From Chlorobiota bacterium (GTDB lineage Bacteria > Bacteroidota > Bacteroidia > Bacteroidales > Prolixibacteraceae), in NCBI GenBank assembly GCA_013152355.1, contig JAADGO010000031.1, positions 1 to 51,239 of the forward strand: a stretch of 51,239 nucleotides of DNA, written 5' to 3'. The number at the start of each line of letters is the position of its first letter. Position 1 is the stretch's first letter. Under the pieces are notes generated by a model. It worked only from the letters and a program-made list of their open reading frames with translations. It was not told the origin of the DNA and did not search any database. A program made the position numbers and the translations under genes. Below, piece after piece: positions 43,787-51,239 of the stretch.

Positions 43787-44794
43787 ATGAAGAAAATCAG
43801 GACTGCCATAACAGGAATAGGTGCTTTTTTACCTGAATACAAATTGACCAATGAAGAACTTACCCGCATGGTCGACACCTCAGACGAGTGGATTATGCAG
43901 CGCATTGGTATAAAAGAGCGTAGGATATTAAAAGAAAAAGGTAAGGCAACAAGTGATATGGGGGCTGCGGCAGTTAAACAATTGCTTGCAAAAACCGGGA
44001 ATAAACCCGATGACATAGACCTGTTGATTTGTGCCACTATAACCCCTGATATGCAATTCCCGGCTACAGCAAATATCATAGCACATAAAGTAGGGATACA
44101 CAATGCATGGAGTTTCGACCTGAATGCTGCCTGTTCAGGGTTTATTTTCAGCTTGATTACAGCATCGCAGTTTATCGAAACGGGGCAGTATAAAAAGGTT
44201 GTTGTTGTTGCTGCTGATAAAATGTCGGCAATCACCAATTATAAAGACCGGACAACCTGCCTGCTTTTTGGCGATGCTGCTACGGCAACACTCCTGGAGC
44301 CATCTGCCGAAGATGTTGGGGTGATTGACCATATTCACCATGTTGATGGGCTGGGGCGTCATCATTTGCATATTAAAGCAGGAGGTTCGCTACACCCCGC
44401 TTCAATAGAAACGGTTAAAAAAGAAGAACATTTTGTGTACCAGGAGGGGCAGACGGTTTTTAAATTTGCTGTCTCGAGGATGGCCGATGTTGCTGTTGAG
44501 ATGATGAAAAAGCACGATATTACTTCCGACAACCTGAAATTCCTTGTGCCGCACCAGGCGAATATGAGGATTATAGATGCTGTTGCGCGCAGGATGGGTA
44601 TAGGAAGAGAAAAGGTGATGATTAACATCGAAAAATACGGGAATACAACAGCCGCAACAATCCCTCTTTGTTTGTACGACTATGAATCGCAATTAAAAAA
44701 AGGCGATAATATCATATTGGCAGCATTCGGTGCCGGGTTTACCTGGGGAAGCATTTACCTGAAATGGGCCTATGACGGCAACCCCGGCTCCTAA
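43787..44794 (+). CDS. fabH: Beta-ketoacyl-ACP synthase III FabH
   Basis: 335 residues; it condenses acetyl- or branched acyl-CoA with malonyl-ACP to start fatty acid synthesis. The Cys-His-Asn triad is canonical: FDLNAACSGF, VPHQANMRI, YGNTTAATIP, with GAGFTWGS at the C terminus. It is preceded by DUF177-rpmF as in many bacteria, but plsX is missing from the usual run. This is the housekeeping FabH; a divergent paralogue lies at 4305-5390. Confidence 0.96.
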   Translation: MKKIRTAITGIGAFLPEYKLTNEELTRMVDTSDEWIMQRIGIKERRILKEKGKATSDMGAAAVKQLLAKTGNKPDDIDLLICATITPDMQFPATANIIAHKVGIHNAWSFDLNAACSGFIFSLITASQFIETGQYKKVVVVAADKMSAITNYKDRTTCLLFGDAATATLLEPSAEDVGVIDHIHHVDGLGRHHLHIKAGGSLHPASIETVKKEEHFVYQEGQTVFKFAVSRMADVAVEMMKKHDITSDNLKFLVPHQANMRIIDAVARRMGIGREKVMINIEKYGNTTAATIPLCLYDYESQLKKGDNIILAAFGAGFTWGSIYLKWAYDGNPGS

Positions 44795-44882
44795 CCCAAA
44801 GGCTGCCTGAATCTTGTTTTTTTGTTCCCGAGGTAATTGGGCTTGATGGATTGGCAGCTTAAGCAGCCTGTCAATATTCTGT

Positions 44883-44902
44883 AAAAAAGGAAGCTCCTTT
44901 TT
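44883..44902 (+). terminator. Probable terminator after fabH
   Basis: AAAAAGGA and TCCTTTTT around a 3-base loop, 90 bp after the fabH stop. The stem is mostly A-T, so strength is uncertain. Confidence 0.45.
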
Positions 44903-44949
44903 GCAGAGGTGATAAAATTTTGTAATTTCAGCATCCCTGTAAAGTTATT

Positions 44950-45369
44950 ATGAGTTTAATAAATTTTAAATTTTTAGCCATGGCAAAACCTGTTTCAAGG
45001 GCATACAACGAAGACGAAGGCCGGAGTATCAACCTAATTAATAAGGGGACTAAAATTGTTGGCGATATCACTGCTGAAGGCGATATACGTATCGATGGAG
45101 AACTAATAGGCAATATTAAAGCCAAAGGGCGCCTGGTAATTGGCACAAATGGAATTATTGAAGGCGAAATCTTGTGTAGGAATATTGAGGTCTCAGGTAA
45201 AGTGAAAGGGAAGATCTCTGCTATGGAATTGCTGACAATGAAGGCATCTTCAAAAATTAACGGAGAGATTACATCGGCAAAGTTGACCGTTGAACCGGGA
45301 GCAGTGTTTACAGGTACCTGCAAAATGGGTGAGGAACCGGCAAAAAATGACTCTGCAAAAACAAAATAA
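44950..45369 (+). CDS. Bactofilin (polymer-forming cytoskeletal protein)
   Basis: 139 residues from the first ATG; a second ATG at 44980 (MAKPVSRAYNEDEG) is equally plausible and closer to the usual start. The core (residues about 35-125) is a right-handed beta-helix of the bactofilin type with repeated GDI, GEL, GNI, GRL and GEI turns. Bactofilins form filaments at the membrane and help shape cells. It leads the ATP synthase genes and overlaps the next gene by 23 bp, a conserved arrangement in Bacteroidota. Confidence 0.9.
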   Translation: MSLINFKFLAMAKPVSRAYNEDEGRSINLINKGTKIVGDITAEGDIRIDGELIGNIKAKGRLVIGTNGIIEGEILCRNIEVSGKVKGKISAMELLTMKASSKINGEITSAKLTVEPGAVFTGTCKMGEEPAKNDSAKTK

Positions 45370-45571
45370 AGAAAAAAATAAGTTCAATAATTTTATAAGG
45401 TATTCAAGCCTTGGGTTTGAAATGGCAGCCATAATTGCCATTGGTACATGGGGCGGCTATAAACTCGACCAATGGCTTAATAATGAATTTAAAATATTCA
45501 CTCTGGTTTTGATGGCTGTATCTGTTATTATATCGATAATTTATGGAACAAAAAATCTCTTGAAAAAATGA
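45347..45571 (+). CDS. AtpZ/AtpI-like small membrane protein
   Basis: 74 residues from ATG 45347, with two transmembrane helices (GFEMAAIIAIGTWGGYKLD and a second hydrophobic span) and a Gly-rich, Asp-containing first helix as in AtpZ. Such proteins assist c-ring assembly or Mg2+ supply for ATP synthase. A longer open frame extends upstream inside the bactofilin gene but is unlikely to be used. It overlaps the next gene in an ATGA. Confidence 0.85.
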   Translation: MTLQKQNKEKNKFNNFIRYSSLGFEMAAIIAIGTWGGYKLDQWLNNEFKIFTLVLMAVSVIISIIYGTKNLLKK

Positions 45572-45963
45572 GTCCCGAGTTTAAAAAATTCCTGCTTAAA
45601 CTAATAGCTGCAACGATTATCCTGGCTTTACTGGGATGGGTCGTTTTCTTTTTTATCTTCAAGGATCTGTATATGGGTATTTATCCGGTTGCCCTTATTT
45701 TTTTCTTCATATTTACATTATTGGTACATGCCTATCAGTTAAGGCTGGCAAGAGGAAACCTGGCAAAATTTACCCGGTCGAATATGCTGGTTACCTTTGT
45801 CAAGCTGGTTGTTTATTCGTTATTCACGGTTATATACCTGGCTGCTAATAAGGAGAATGCGGTTGTATTCGTAATTGTGGTTATGGCCTTATATTTGGTT
45901 TTTACTTCACTCGAAGTGTCAGATTTAGTAAAGATAGCCCGCACACAAAATAAGAATAAATAA
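45568..45963 (+). CDS. AtpI-like membrane protein of the ATP synthase operon
   Basis: 131 residues with about four hydrophobic helices. It lies between the AtpZ-like gene and atpB, the place of subunit I in many F-ATPase operons. Sequence similarity to classical AtpI is weak, so the role is inferred from position. Confidence 0.7.
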   Translation: MSPEFKKFLLKLIAATIILALLGWVVFFFIFKDLYMGIYPVALIFFFIFTLLVHAYQLRLARGNLAKFTRSNMLVTFVKLVVYSLFTVIYLAANKENAVVFVIVVMALYLVFTSLEVSDLVKIARTQNKNK

Positions 45964-46068
45964 AATCTCTAAATAAGAATACAAATAATGCCCTTATTTA
46001 CCCGGTTAAACTTTATTAACAATTTATCAGATTATTCCAATTTTATGCCAGCGGGAGAAAAAAACTTT

Positions 46069-46076
46069 TAATTTTG
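46069..46076 (+). promoter_or_regulatory. TAnnTTTG promoter element of atpB
   Basis: TAATTTTG, 29 bases before the atpB ATG at 46106. It overlaps the first codon of a longer GTG-started frame, which argues against that longer frame. Confidence 0.5.
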
Positions 46077-46105
46077 TGGTTGATCAAAAAATTACAGACT
46101 TAGCT

Positions 46106-47218
46106 ATGCGTAGAATTGCCAAAGGAATACTCTTACTCCTGGCCCTTGCGGCAATAAATTTTACCAATATTTCTGCCCAGAATCATAACGAAAGTGGGGA
46201 ACATGGACAGCAAGCACATAAGGGAAATGCATTCGAAGCAGGGAAATTTGTGATCGAACACGTTTCTGATTCTTATGACTGGCATATATTAACTATTGGT
46301 GAAACACAGGTTAGTGTGCCTCTTCCTGTAATCCTGTATTCTTCAAGGCCCGAATTGCACGGGGGGCAGCGTTTTTTTGTATTTATGTCGTCAAAATTTC
46401 ATCATGGGCATACTGAATATAAAGGATTCCGAATTTCGCAAAGCGGAAAAAATGAGGGTAAAATTGTAGAATTAGAAGATGGGAATGAAGTAGGAAAGCC
46501 TTTTGATGTTTCAATCACAAAAACAATAGCCGGCGTGATTGTTTCAGTAATTATTTTATTACTTATTGCCATGTCGGTTGCAAAATCAGCTAAAAAGAGA
46601 AGAGGAGTAGCTCCAACCGGGCTTCAAAACCTGATAGAGCCTGTAATTATTTTTATACGTGATGAGGTTGCGAAACCGGCAATTGGCGAGAAGAAATTTG
46701 AAAAGTTCGTGCCATTCCTGCTCACAGTTTTTTTCTTTATCCTGATAAATAATTTGCTGGGCTTAATCCCGATTTTCCCTTTTGGCGCAAATGTTACAGG
46801 GAATATAGGAGTTACAATGGTACTGGCACTTTTTACATTTATTTTAACTACTATCAACGGGAACAAACATTACTGGAAAGAGATTTACAACCCCGATGTC
46901 CCCTGGTGGTTAAAATTCCCCATTCCCTTAATGCCAATTGTTGAGCTTTCGGGGGTTATTACAAAGCCATTTGTGTTAATGATACGTTTGTTTGCAAACA
47001 TGATGGCGGGGCACCTGGTTATTGCTGTATTTGTCAGCCTTATTTTTATTTTTGCAAGTTTAATGGGTCCGGCAGCAGGAGTCGCAACGAGTGTTGTCTC
47101 AGTTGCTTTTTCTGTATTCATTGTACTATTAGATGTGTTAGTTTCTTTTATTCAGGCATATGTGTTCACGTTGTTGTCGGCCCTTTATTTTGGGATGGCA
47201 ACAGAAGAGCATCATTAG
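46106..47218 (+). CDS. atpB: ATP synthase subunit a (with signal peptide and N-terminal domain)
   Basis: 370 residues. Bacteroidota-type AtpB with a cleavable signal peptide (MRRIAKGILLLLALAA, cut near NISAQ) and an extra periplasmic domain of about 110 residues before the membrane part. The proton-path arginine lies in VLMIRLFANMMAGHL, and the last helix ends SALYFGMATEE. The ATG at 46106 is chosen over an in-frame GTG at 46076 because it starts the signal peptide. Confidence 0.94.
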   Translation: MRRIAKGILLLLALAAINFTNISAQNHNESGEHGQQAHKGNAFEAGKFVIEHVSDSYDWHILTIGETQVSVPLPVILYSSRPELHGGQRFFVFMSSKFHHGHTEYKGFRISQSGKNEGKIVELEDGNEVGKPFDVSITKTIAGVIVSVIILLLIAMSVAKSAKKRRGVAPTGLQNLIEPVIIFIRDEVAKPAIGEKKFEKFVPFLLTVFFFILINNLLGLIPIFPFGANVTGNIGVTMVLALFTFILTTINGNKHYWKEIYNPDVPWWLKFPIPLMPIVELSGVITKPFVLMIRLFANMMAGHLVIAVFVSLIFIFASLMGPAAGVATSVVSVAFSVFIVLLDVLVSFIQAYVFTLLSALYFGMATEEHH

Positions 47219-47224
47219 TATTAA

Positions 47225-47506
<282 letters not shown>

Positions 47507-47536
47507 GCAGGCACGCAAGAATTTTTTTGAGATTAT

Positions 47537-47574
47537 GGCAACTATCCCCGGGATTGCCGGGGGTAACAGTTGCC
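47537..47574 (+). other. Long hairpin between atpE and atpF
   Basis: Outer arms GGCAACT (47537-47543) and AGTTGCC (47568-47574) and an inner GC-rich stem TCCCCGG with CCGGGGG. No strong T-run follows. It probably protects the atpE 3' end or partly limits read-through, which would help the higher dose of subunit c. Confidence 0.75.
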
Positions 47575-47597
47575 TGTTAATTTAAAAATTTAAAATT

Positions 47598-48092
47598 ATG
47601 GGTTTAGTTACTCCAGATTACGGGACAATAATTTGGATGGTTATAATTTTTGGGATTGTACTATTCATCCTGGCGAAGTTTGCCTGGAAACCGATCCTTA
47701 ATGCTTTAAAAGACAGGGAAACCTCTATTGCTAATGCACTTAGTTCTGCAGAACAGGCAAAGAAAGAGGTGGAGAAACTGAAAGCCGACAACGAAAAGAT
47801 TATTGGCGAAGCACGGAAGGGGAAAGACCTTATTCTCAAGGAGGCGAGAGATATTAAAGAAAAGATAATTGCAGAGGCCAGGGATAAAGCCAGGCAGGAA
47901 GCACAGAAAAGCATTGAACAGGCAAGGCAACAAATTGAGTCGGAAAAGAATGCTGCCATCGGAGAGATTAAAAACCAGGTTGCCGAGCTGTCGGTGTTGA
48001 TTGCCGAAAAAATTATCAAAAAAGAACTGGCAGGCAAAAAAGAACAGGAGGATATGGTTAACGGACTTCTTGACGGCATAAAGTTGAACTAA
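47598..48092 (+). CDS. atpF: ATP synthase subunit b
   Basis: 164 residues with one N-terminal membrane helix (about 10-28) and a long charged coiled coil forming the peripheral stalk. RDKARQEAQKSIEQARQQIE is typical. It lies between atpE and atpH. Confidence 0.95.
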   Translation: MGLVTPDYGTIIWMVIIFGIVLFILAKFAWKPILNALKDRETSIANALSSAEQAKKEVEKLKADNEKIIGEARKGKDLILKEARDIKEKIIAEARDKARQEAQKSIEQARQQIESEKNAAIGEIKNQVAELSVLIAEKIIKKELAGKKEQEDMVNGLLDGIKLN

Positions 48093-48097
48093 ACCCT

Positions 48098-48643
48098 ATG
48101 GACGAGAGTTTAATTACAGTAAGATATGCAAAGGCTTTCTTTTCATTGGCAAAAGAAAAACAACTGCTTGAACCATTGAAAAGCGACATTGAGGCAATTG
48201 CTTCTGTTTGTAACAAATCGGTAGAATTTAATTTGCTGTTGGAAAGCCCAATTGTCAAAGCCTCAAAAAAAACAAACATAATCTCCATAATTTTTAAAGG
48301 GCACATACATGAACTGACACTCAGGTTCTTGGCGTTGGTTACAGAAAACAAGCGTGAAACACATATTCCGGGGATTTGCCGGAACTTCCTCGCCCTATAC
48401 CGCAAAGGGCAGGGGATAAAATCTGCAACTGTTACCACTGCTTCCAAAATCTCATCTGCCACATTGAAAAAAATACAGGCAGTCATGGAGAAGGAGTTCA
48501 ATACAAAAATTGAATTAACTGAAAAGGTCAACCCCTCATTAATTGGCGGAATGATTTTACGGGTAGACGACAAACAACTGGATGCCAGTGTTGCTACTCA
48601 ACTTAAAAAGATAAAAACAAAATTCTTGGAAACTGAAATTTAA
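48098..48643 (+). CDS. atpH: ATP synthase delta subunit
   Basis: 181 residues of the OSCP/delta family linking the F1 head to the peripheral stalk. It has the N-terminal signature RYAKAFFSLA, and the conserved C-terminal NPSLIGGMILRVDDKQLDAS. It follows atpF after 5 bp. Confidence 0.95.
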   Translation: MDESLITVRYAKAFFSLAKEKQLLEPLKSDIEAIASVCNKSVEFNLLLESPIVKASKKTNIISIIFKGHIHELTLRFLALVTENKRETHIPGICRNFLALYRKGQGIKSATVTTASKISSATLKKIQAVMEKEFNTKIELTEKVNPSLIGGMILRVDDKQLDASVATQLKKIKTKFLETEI

Positions 48644-48680
48644 TAATCGATTTTTTGAGCATTATAAAATATAATAGGAA

Positions 48681-50261
48681 ATGGCTAACATAAAACCTGC
48701 TGAGGTATCTCAAATACTCAAACAACAACTTGAAGGCTTTAAATCGGAAGCAGAATTGGAAGAAGTTGGCTCCGTGTTGCAAGTTGGTGATGGCATTGCT
48801 CGTATCTATGGGCTTTCAAATGTTGAAATCAACGAAATGATTGAGTTTGAAAATGGGATAAAAGGAATTGTCCTTAACCTCGAAGAGGATAATGTAGGTG
48901 CAGTATTGTTGGGCCCTTCAGAAGAAGTTAAAGAAGGAGATACTGTCAAACGTTTACAACATATCGCTTCAATAATGGTTGGCGAGGGCCTTCTCGGGCG
49001 TGTTATCAATACCATTGGTGAAAGCCTTGACGGGAAAGGAGCTATCAGTGGCAACCTTATTGAAATGCCTTTAGAACGGAAAGCCCCTGGTGTAATCTTC
49101 CGCCAGCCGGTAAAGCAGCCTCTTCAAACAGGCTTAAAAGCCATTGATGCCATGATCCCTATTGGCCGGGGCCAGCGTGAGTTGATTATTGGCGACCGGC
49201 AGACCGGGAAAACAGCAGTTGCAATCGACACAATTATTAACCAACGTGAAAATTACGAAAAAGGCAATCCTGTTTATTGTATTTATGTTGCAGTGGGGCA
49301 AAAGGGGTCAACGGTAGCAAACATTGCTGCAACCCTTGAGAAGCATGGAGCTATGGCATACACCGTTATTGTTTCGGCTACAGCCTCGTACCCTGCTGCG
49401 CTGCAATTTTATGCCCCATACGCCGGAGCTGCAATTGGTGAATACTTCCGCGACACAGGGCGCGATGCATTAATCATTTACGATGACCTTTCAAAACAGG
49501 CTGTTTCATATCGCGAGGTTTCATTATTACTCCGCCGCCCTCCGGGCCGTGAAGCGTACCCGGGCGATGTATTTTACCTGCACTCACGCCTGCTGGAAAG
49601 GGCTGCAAAAATAATCGAATCTGATGAAATTGCCGCCAAAATGAATGACCTGCCCGAAGGGTTGAAGGATAAAGTGAAAGGAGGAGGTTCATTAACGGCG
49701 CTTCCAATTATTGAAACACAGGCTGGCGATGTGTCCGCATATATCCCTACCAACGTAATTTCTATCACAGACGGGCAGATATTCCTTGAGTCGAACCTGT
49801 TCAATTCGGGTGTCCGCCCGGCTATTAATGTTGGTATTTCGGTTTCGCGTGTTGGAGGTAATGCTCAGGTGAAAGCAATGAAAAAAATTGCCGGCACACT
49901 AAAACTCGACCAGGCACAGTTCCGTGAACTGGAAGCGTTCGCAAAATTCGGGTCCGACCTTGATGTTGCTACCATGCGGGTGTTAGACAAAGGAAGGAAA
50001 AACGTTGAGATTCTTAAGCAGGGGCAGTATGCACCGGTAAAAATTGAGCATCAGGTTGCGATAATATATTGTGGGGCAAAAGAACTGCTACAGGATATAC
50101 CTGTTGAGAAAGTAAAAGATTTCGAGTCCGATTTCCTGGAACTGATGGAAGTGCAGTACCGCAAGTACCTGGATCTTTTGCGTGAAGGAAGCCTTACTGA
50201 AGAAGTAGAAGAAGTATTGAGGAAAGCAGCGGCTGAAGTCGCAGATAAATATAAGGAATAA
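48681..50261 (+). CDS. atpA: ATP synthase alpha subunit
   Basis: 526 residues, the non-catalytic nucleotide-binding subunit of F1. Walker A reads [43 protein letters not shown] and the family signature [14 protein letters not shown] are all present. Complete and uninterrupted. Confidence 0.97.
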   Translation: MANIKPAEVSQILKQQLEGFKSEAELEEVGSVLQVGDGIARIYGLSNVEINEMIEFENGIKGIVLNLEEDNVGAVLLGPSEEVKEGDTVKRLQHIASIMVGEGLLGRVINTIGESLDGKGAISGNLIEMPLERKAPGVIFRQPVKQPLQTGLKAIDAMIPIGRGQRELIIGDRQTGKTAVAIDTIINQRENYEKGNPVYCIYVAVGQKGSTVANIAATLEKHGAMAYTVIVSATASYPAALQFYAPYAGAAIGEYFRDTGRDALIIYDDLSKQAVSYREVSLLLRRPPGREAYPGDVFYLHSRLLERAAKIIESDEIAAKMNDLPEGLKDKVKGGGSLTALPIIETQAGDVSAYIPTNVISITDGQIFLESNLFNSGVRPAINVGISVSRVGGNAQVKAMKKIAGTLKLDQAQFRELEAFAKFGSDLDVATMRVLDKGRKNVEILKQGQYAPVKIEHQVAIIYCGAKELLQDIPVEKVKDFESDFLELMEVQYRKYLDLLREGSLTEEVEEVLRKAAAEVADKYKE

Positions 50262-50348
50262 AAGGTCGAATGATTGAAGGGCTGGCGAGTGGCTTAATGT
50301 ATTACATGGCCTTTTAGTAAGGGCATTCAATCTATCAACAATTAAAAA

Positions 50349-51236
50349 ATGGCAGGCTTAAAAGAAATACGAATACGGATTGCTTCGGTTAAAACAACCA
50401 GGCAGGTAACAAGTGCCATGAAAATGGTATCGGCAGCAAAACTAAAAAAAGCCCAGGATGCTATTTTACAGATCCGGCCCTATGCCGAAAAGTTGCACCA
50501 TATTTTAACATCTCTGACTGCAAGCCTCGACAATGTTGAAGAATCGCTGTACACACAACCCAGAGATGAAAAAAAGGTACTGATTATTCTTATCACATCG
50601 AACAGGGGGCTTTGTGGCGGGTTCAACTCAAATATTTCGAAAAAAGCAGTTGACCTTGCAAAGACGAAATATGCGAATCAGCTAAATTCCGGGGACGTTG
50701 ATTTTTTAACTATAGGGAAACAAGGTGTCAGGTTTCTGAAACATGCACAAATGAATGTGGCCGGAGAAGAGAACAGCATTTTTGATAACCTTACGTTTGA
50801 GAATGTTTCTACGATAGCATCCAACGTGATGAGGTCGTATGCAGAAGGGAGTTATGATTGTATTGAGTTGGTTTACAACCAGTTCAAAAATGCAGCCATG
50901 CAGATCCTTACCAGCGAGAAATACCTGCCGGTTGAAATGGGGCAGGAAGAGGAGGACGAATATGGCAATCATGATTTTAATTATATATACGAACCATCGA
51001 AAGAGTATATCATCCAGGAATTAATCCCAAGGTCATTAAAAATCCAGTTTTATAAGGCATTGCTCGATTCACATGCAGCTGAACATGGTGCACGTATGAC
51101 GGCTATGCACCAGGCTACCGATAATGCAACAGAAATAATGGGGGAACTGACCTTGCAATACAACAAAGCAAGGCAGGCAAGTATCACCAACGAGATACTG
51201 GAGATTACTGCCGGTGCCGAGGCTCTTAAGGGCTAG
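50349..51236 (+). CDS. atpG: ATP synthase gamma subunit
   Basis: 295 residues, the central shaft of F1. It has the N-terminal RIASVKTTRQVTSAMKMVSA, the SNRGLCGGFN core and the C-terminal family signature AEHGARMTAMHQATDNA. The gene ends three bases before the end of the window. The beta and epsilon subunit genes do not appear before atpB and would have to lie elsewhere. Confidence 0.96.
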   Translation: MAGLKEIRIRIASVKTTRQVTSAMKMVSAAKLKKAQDAILQIRPYAEKLHHILTSLTASLDNVEESLYTQPRDEKKVLIILITSNRGLCGGFNSNISKKAVDLAKTKYANQLNSGDVDFLTIGKQGVRFLKHAQMNVAGEENSIFDNLTFENVSTIASNVMRSYAEGSYDCIELVYNQFKNAAMQILTSEKYLPVEMGQEEEDEYGNHDFNYIYEPSKEYIIQELIPRSLKIQFYKALLDSHAAEHGARMTAMHQATDNATEIMGELTLQYNKARQASITNEILEITAGAEALKG

Positions 51237-51239
51237 TGT

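Noticed and set aside
46076-46105. Ten-codon GTG-started extension of atpB
   Set aside because: It would place residues before a textbook signal peptide, and its first codon overlaps the TAATTTTG promoter element.
47579-47594. 8-bp tandem AATTTAAA before atpF
   Set aside because: Low-complexity A/T sequence in a leader region; not counted with the four informative tandem duplications.

Overview
The window comes from a member of the Bacteroidota, most likely the Bacteroidales/Marinilabiliales side. The evidence is the type IX secretion and gliding genes (porX, porW/sprE, gldH), a eukaryote-like long isoleucyl-tRNA synthetase, signal-peptide-bearing AtpB, RicT next to GldH, DUF4369 and TlpA-type lipoproteins, and at least twelve TAnnTTTG promoter elements placed just upstream of genes. 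No phage, insertion sequence, CRISPR array, rRNA or tRNA is visible. Almost everything is housekeeping, so this is a core chromosomal region rather than an accessory island.

Layout. At 1-1555 (+) are the end of an acyl-CoA carboxylase carboxyltransferase and its biotin carrier, then metF (+). From 2855 to 7407 (-) lie rmuC, a divergent ketoacyl synthase III, lpxH and a redoxin-like lipoprotein without its redox cysteines; ribF (+) is divergent from them. From 8499 to 17803 (-) come an EEP-fold membrane protein, a Tat-exported DUF362 protein, a DUF1232 protein, dusB, mntP, a pterin group (folK, folX-like, PTR1/FolM-like reductase), ribE, cysS, lspA and a DksA-like protein, followed by ileS to 21346. 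From 21795 to 33986 (-) come a previously overlooked 58-codon membrane protein, pheS, porX, porW/sprE, mrp, an alkyltransferase-like protein, trmB, gldH, ricT and holB. From 34238 on, nearly all genes are on +: pgk, beta-mannosidase, (ompA-like lipoprotein on -), dxs, a histidine kinase, DUF177-rpmF-fabH, bactofilin and the ATP synthase genes atpZ-like/atpI-like/B/E/F/H/A/G. The beta and epsilon subunits are not in the window.

The most unusual signal is a set of small perfect tandem duplications. Two of them (25 bp and 10 bp) break the reading frame of dxs, and one of 4 bp breaks lspA. Deleting one copy restores a canonical full-length protein each time. A further 10-bp tandem copy sits in the intergenic DNA after the biotin carrier gene. 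Both broken genes are normally essential, so these are either assembly or sequencing errors, population variants, or real reversible micro-duplications; sequence alone cannot decide.

Other points worth a look: a complete hidden transcription unit (promoter, 58-aa membrane protein, terminator) at 21737-22047; a 126-bp element with 14-bp inverted ends at 1680-1805, whose 11-bp core recurs in three other intergenic gaps; a pterin cluster that looks like tetrahydromonapterin synthesis rather than plain folate synthesis; and several strong hairpins between genes. I found no clear evidence for a wholly new multi-gene system.
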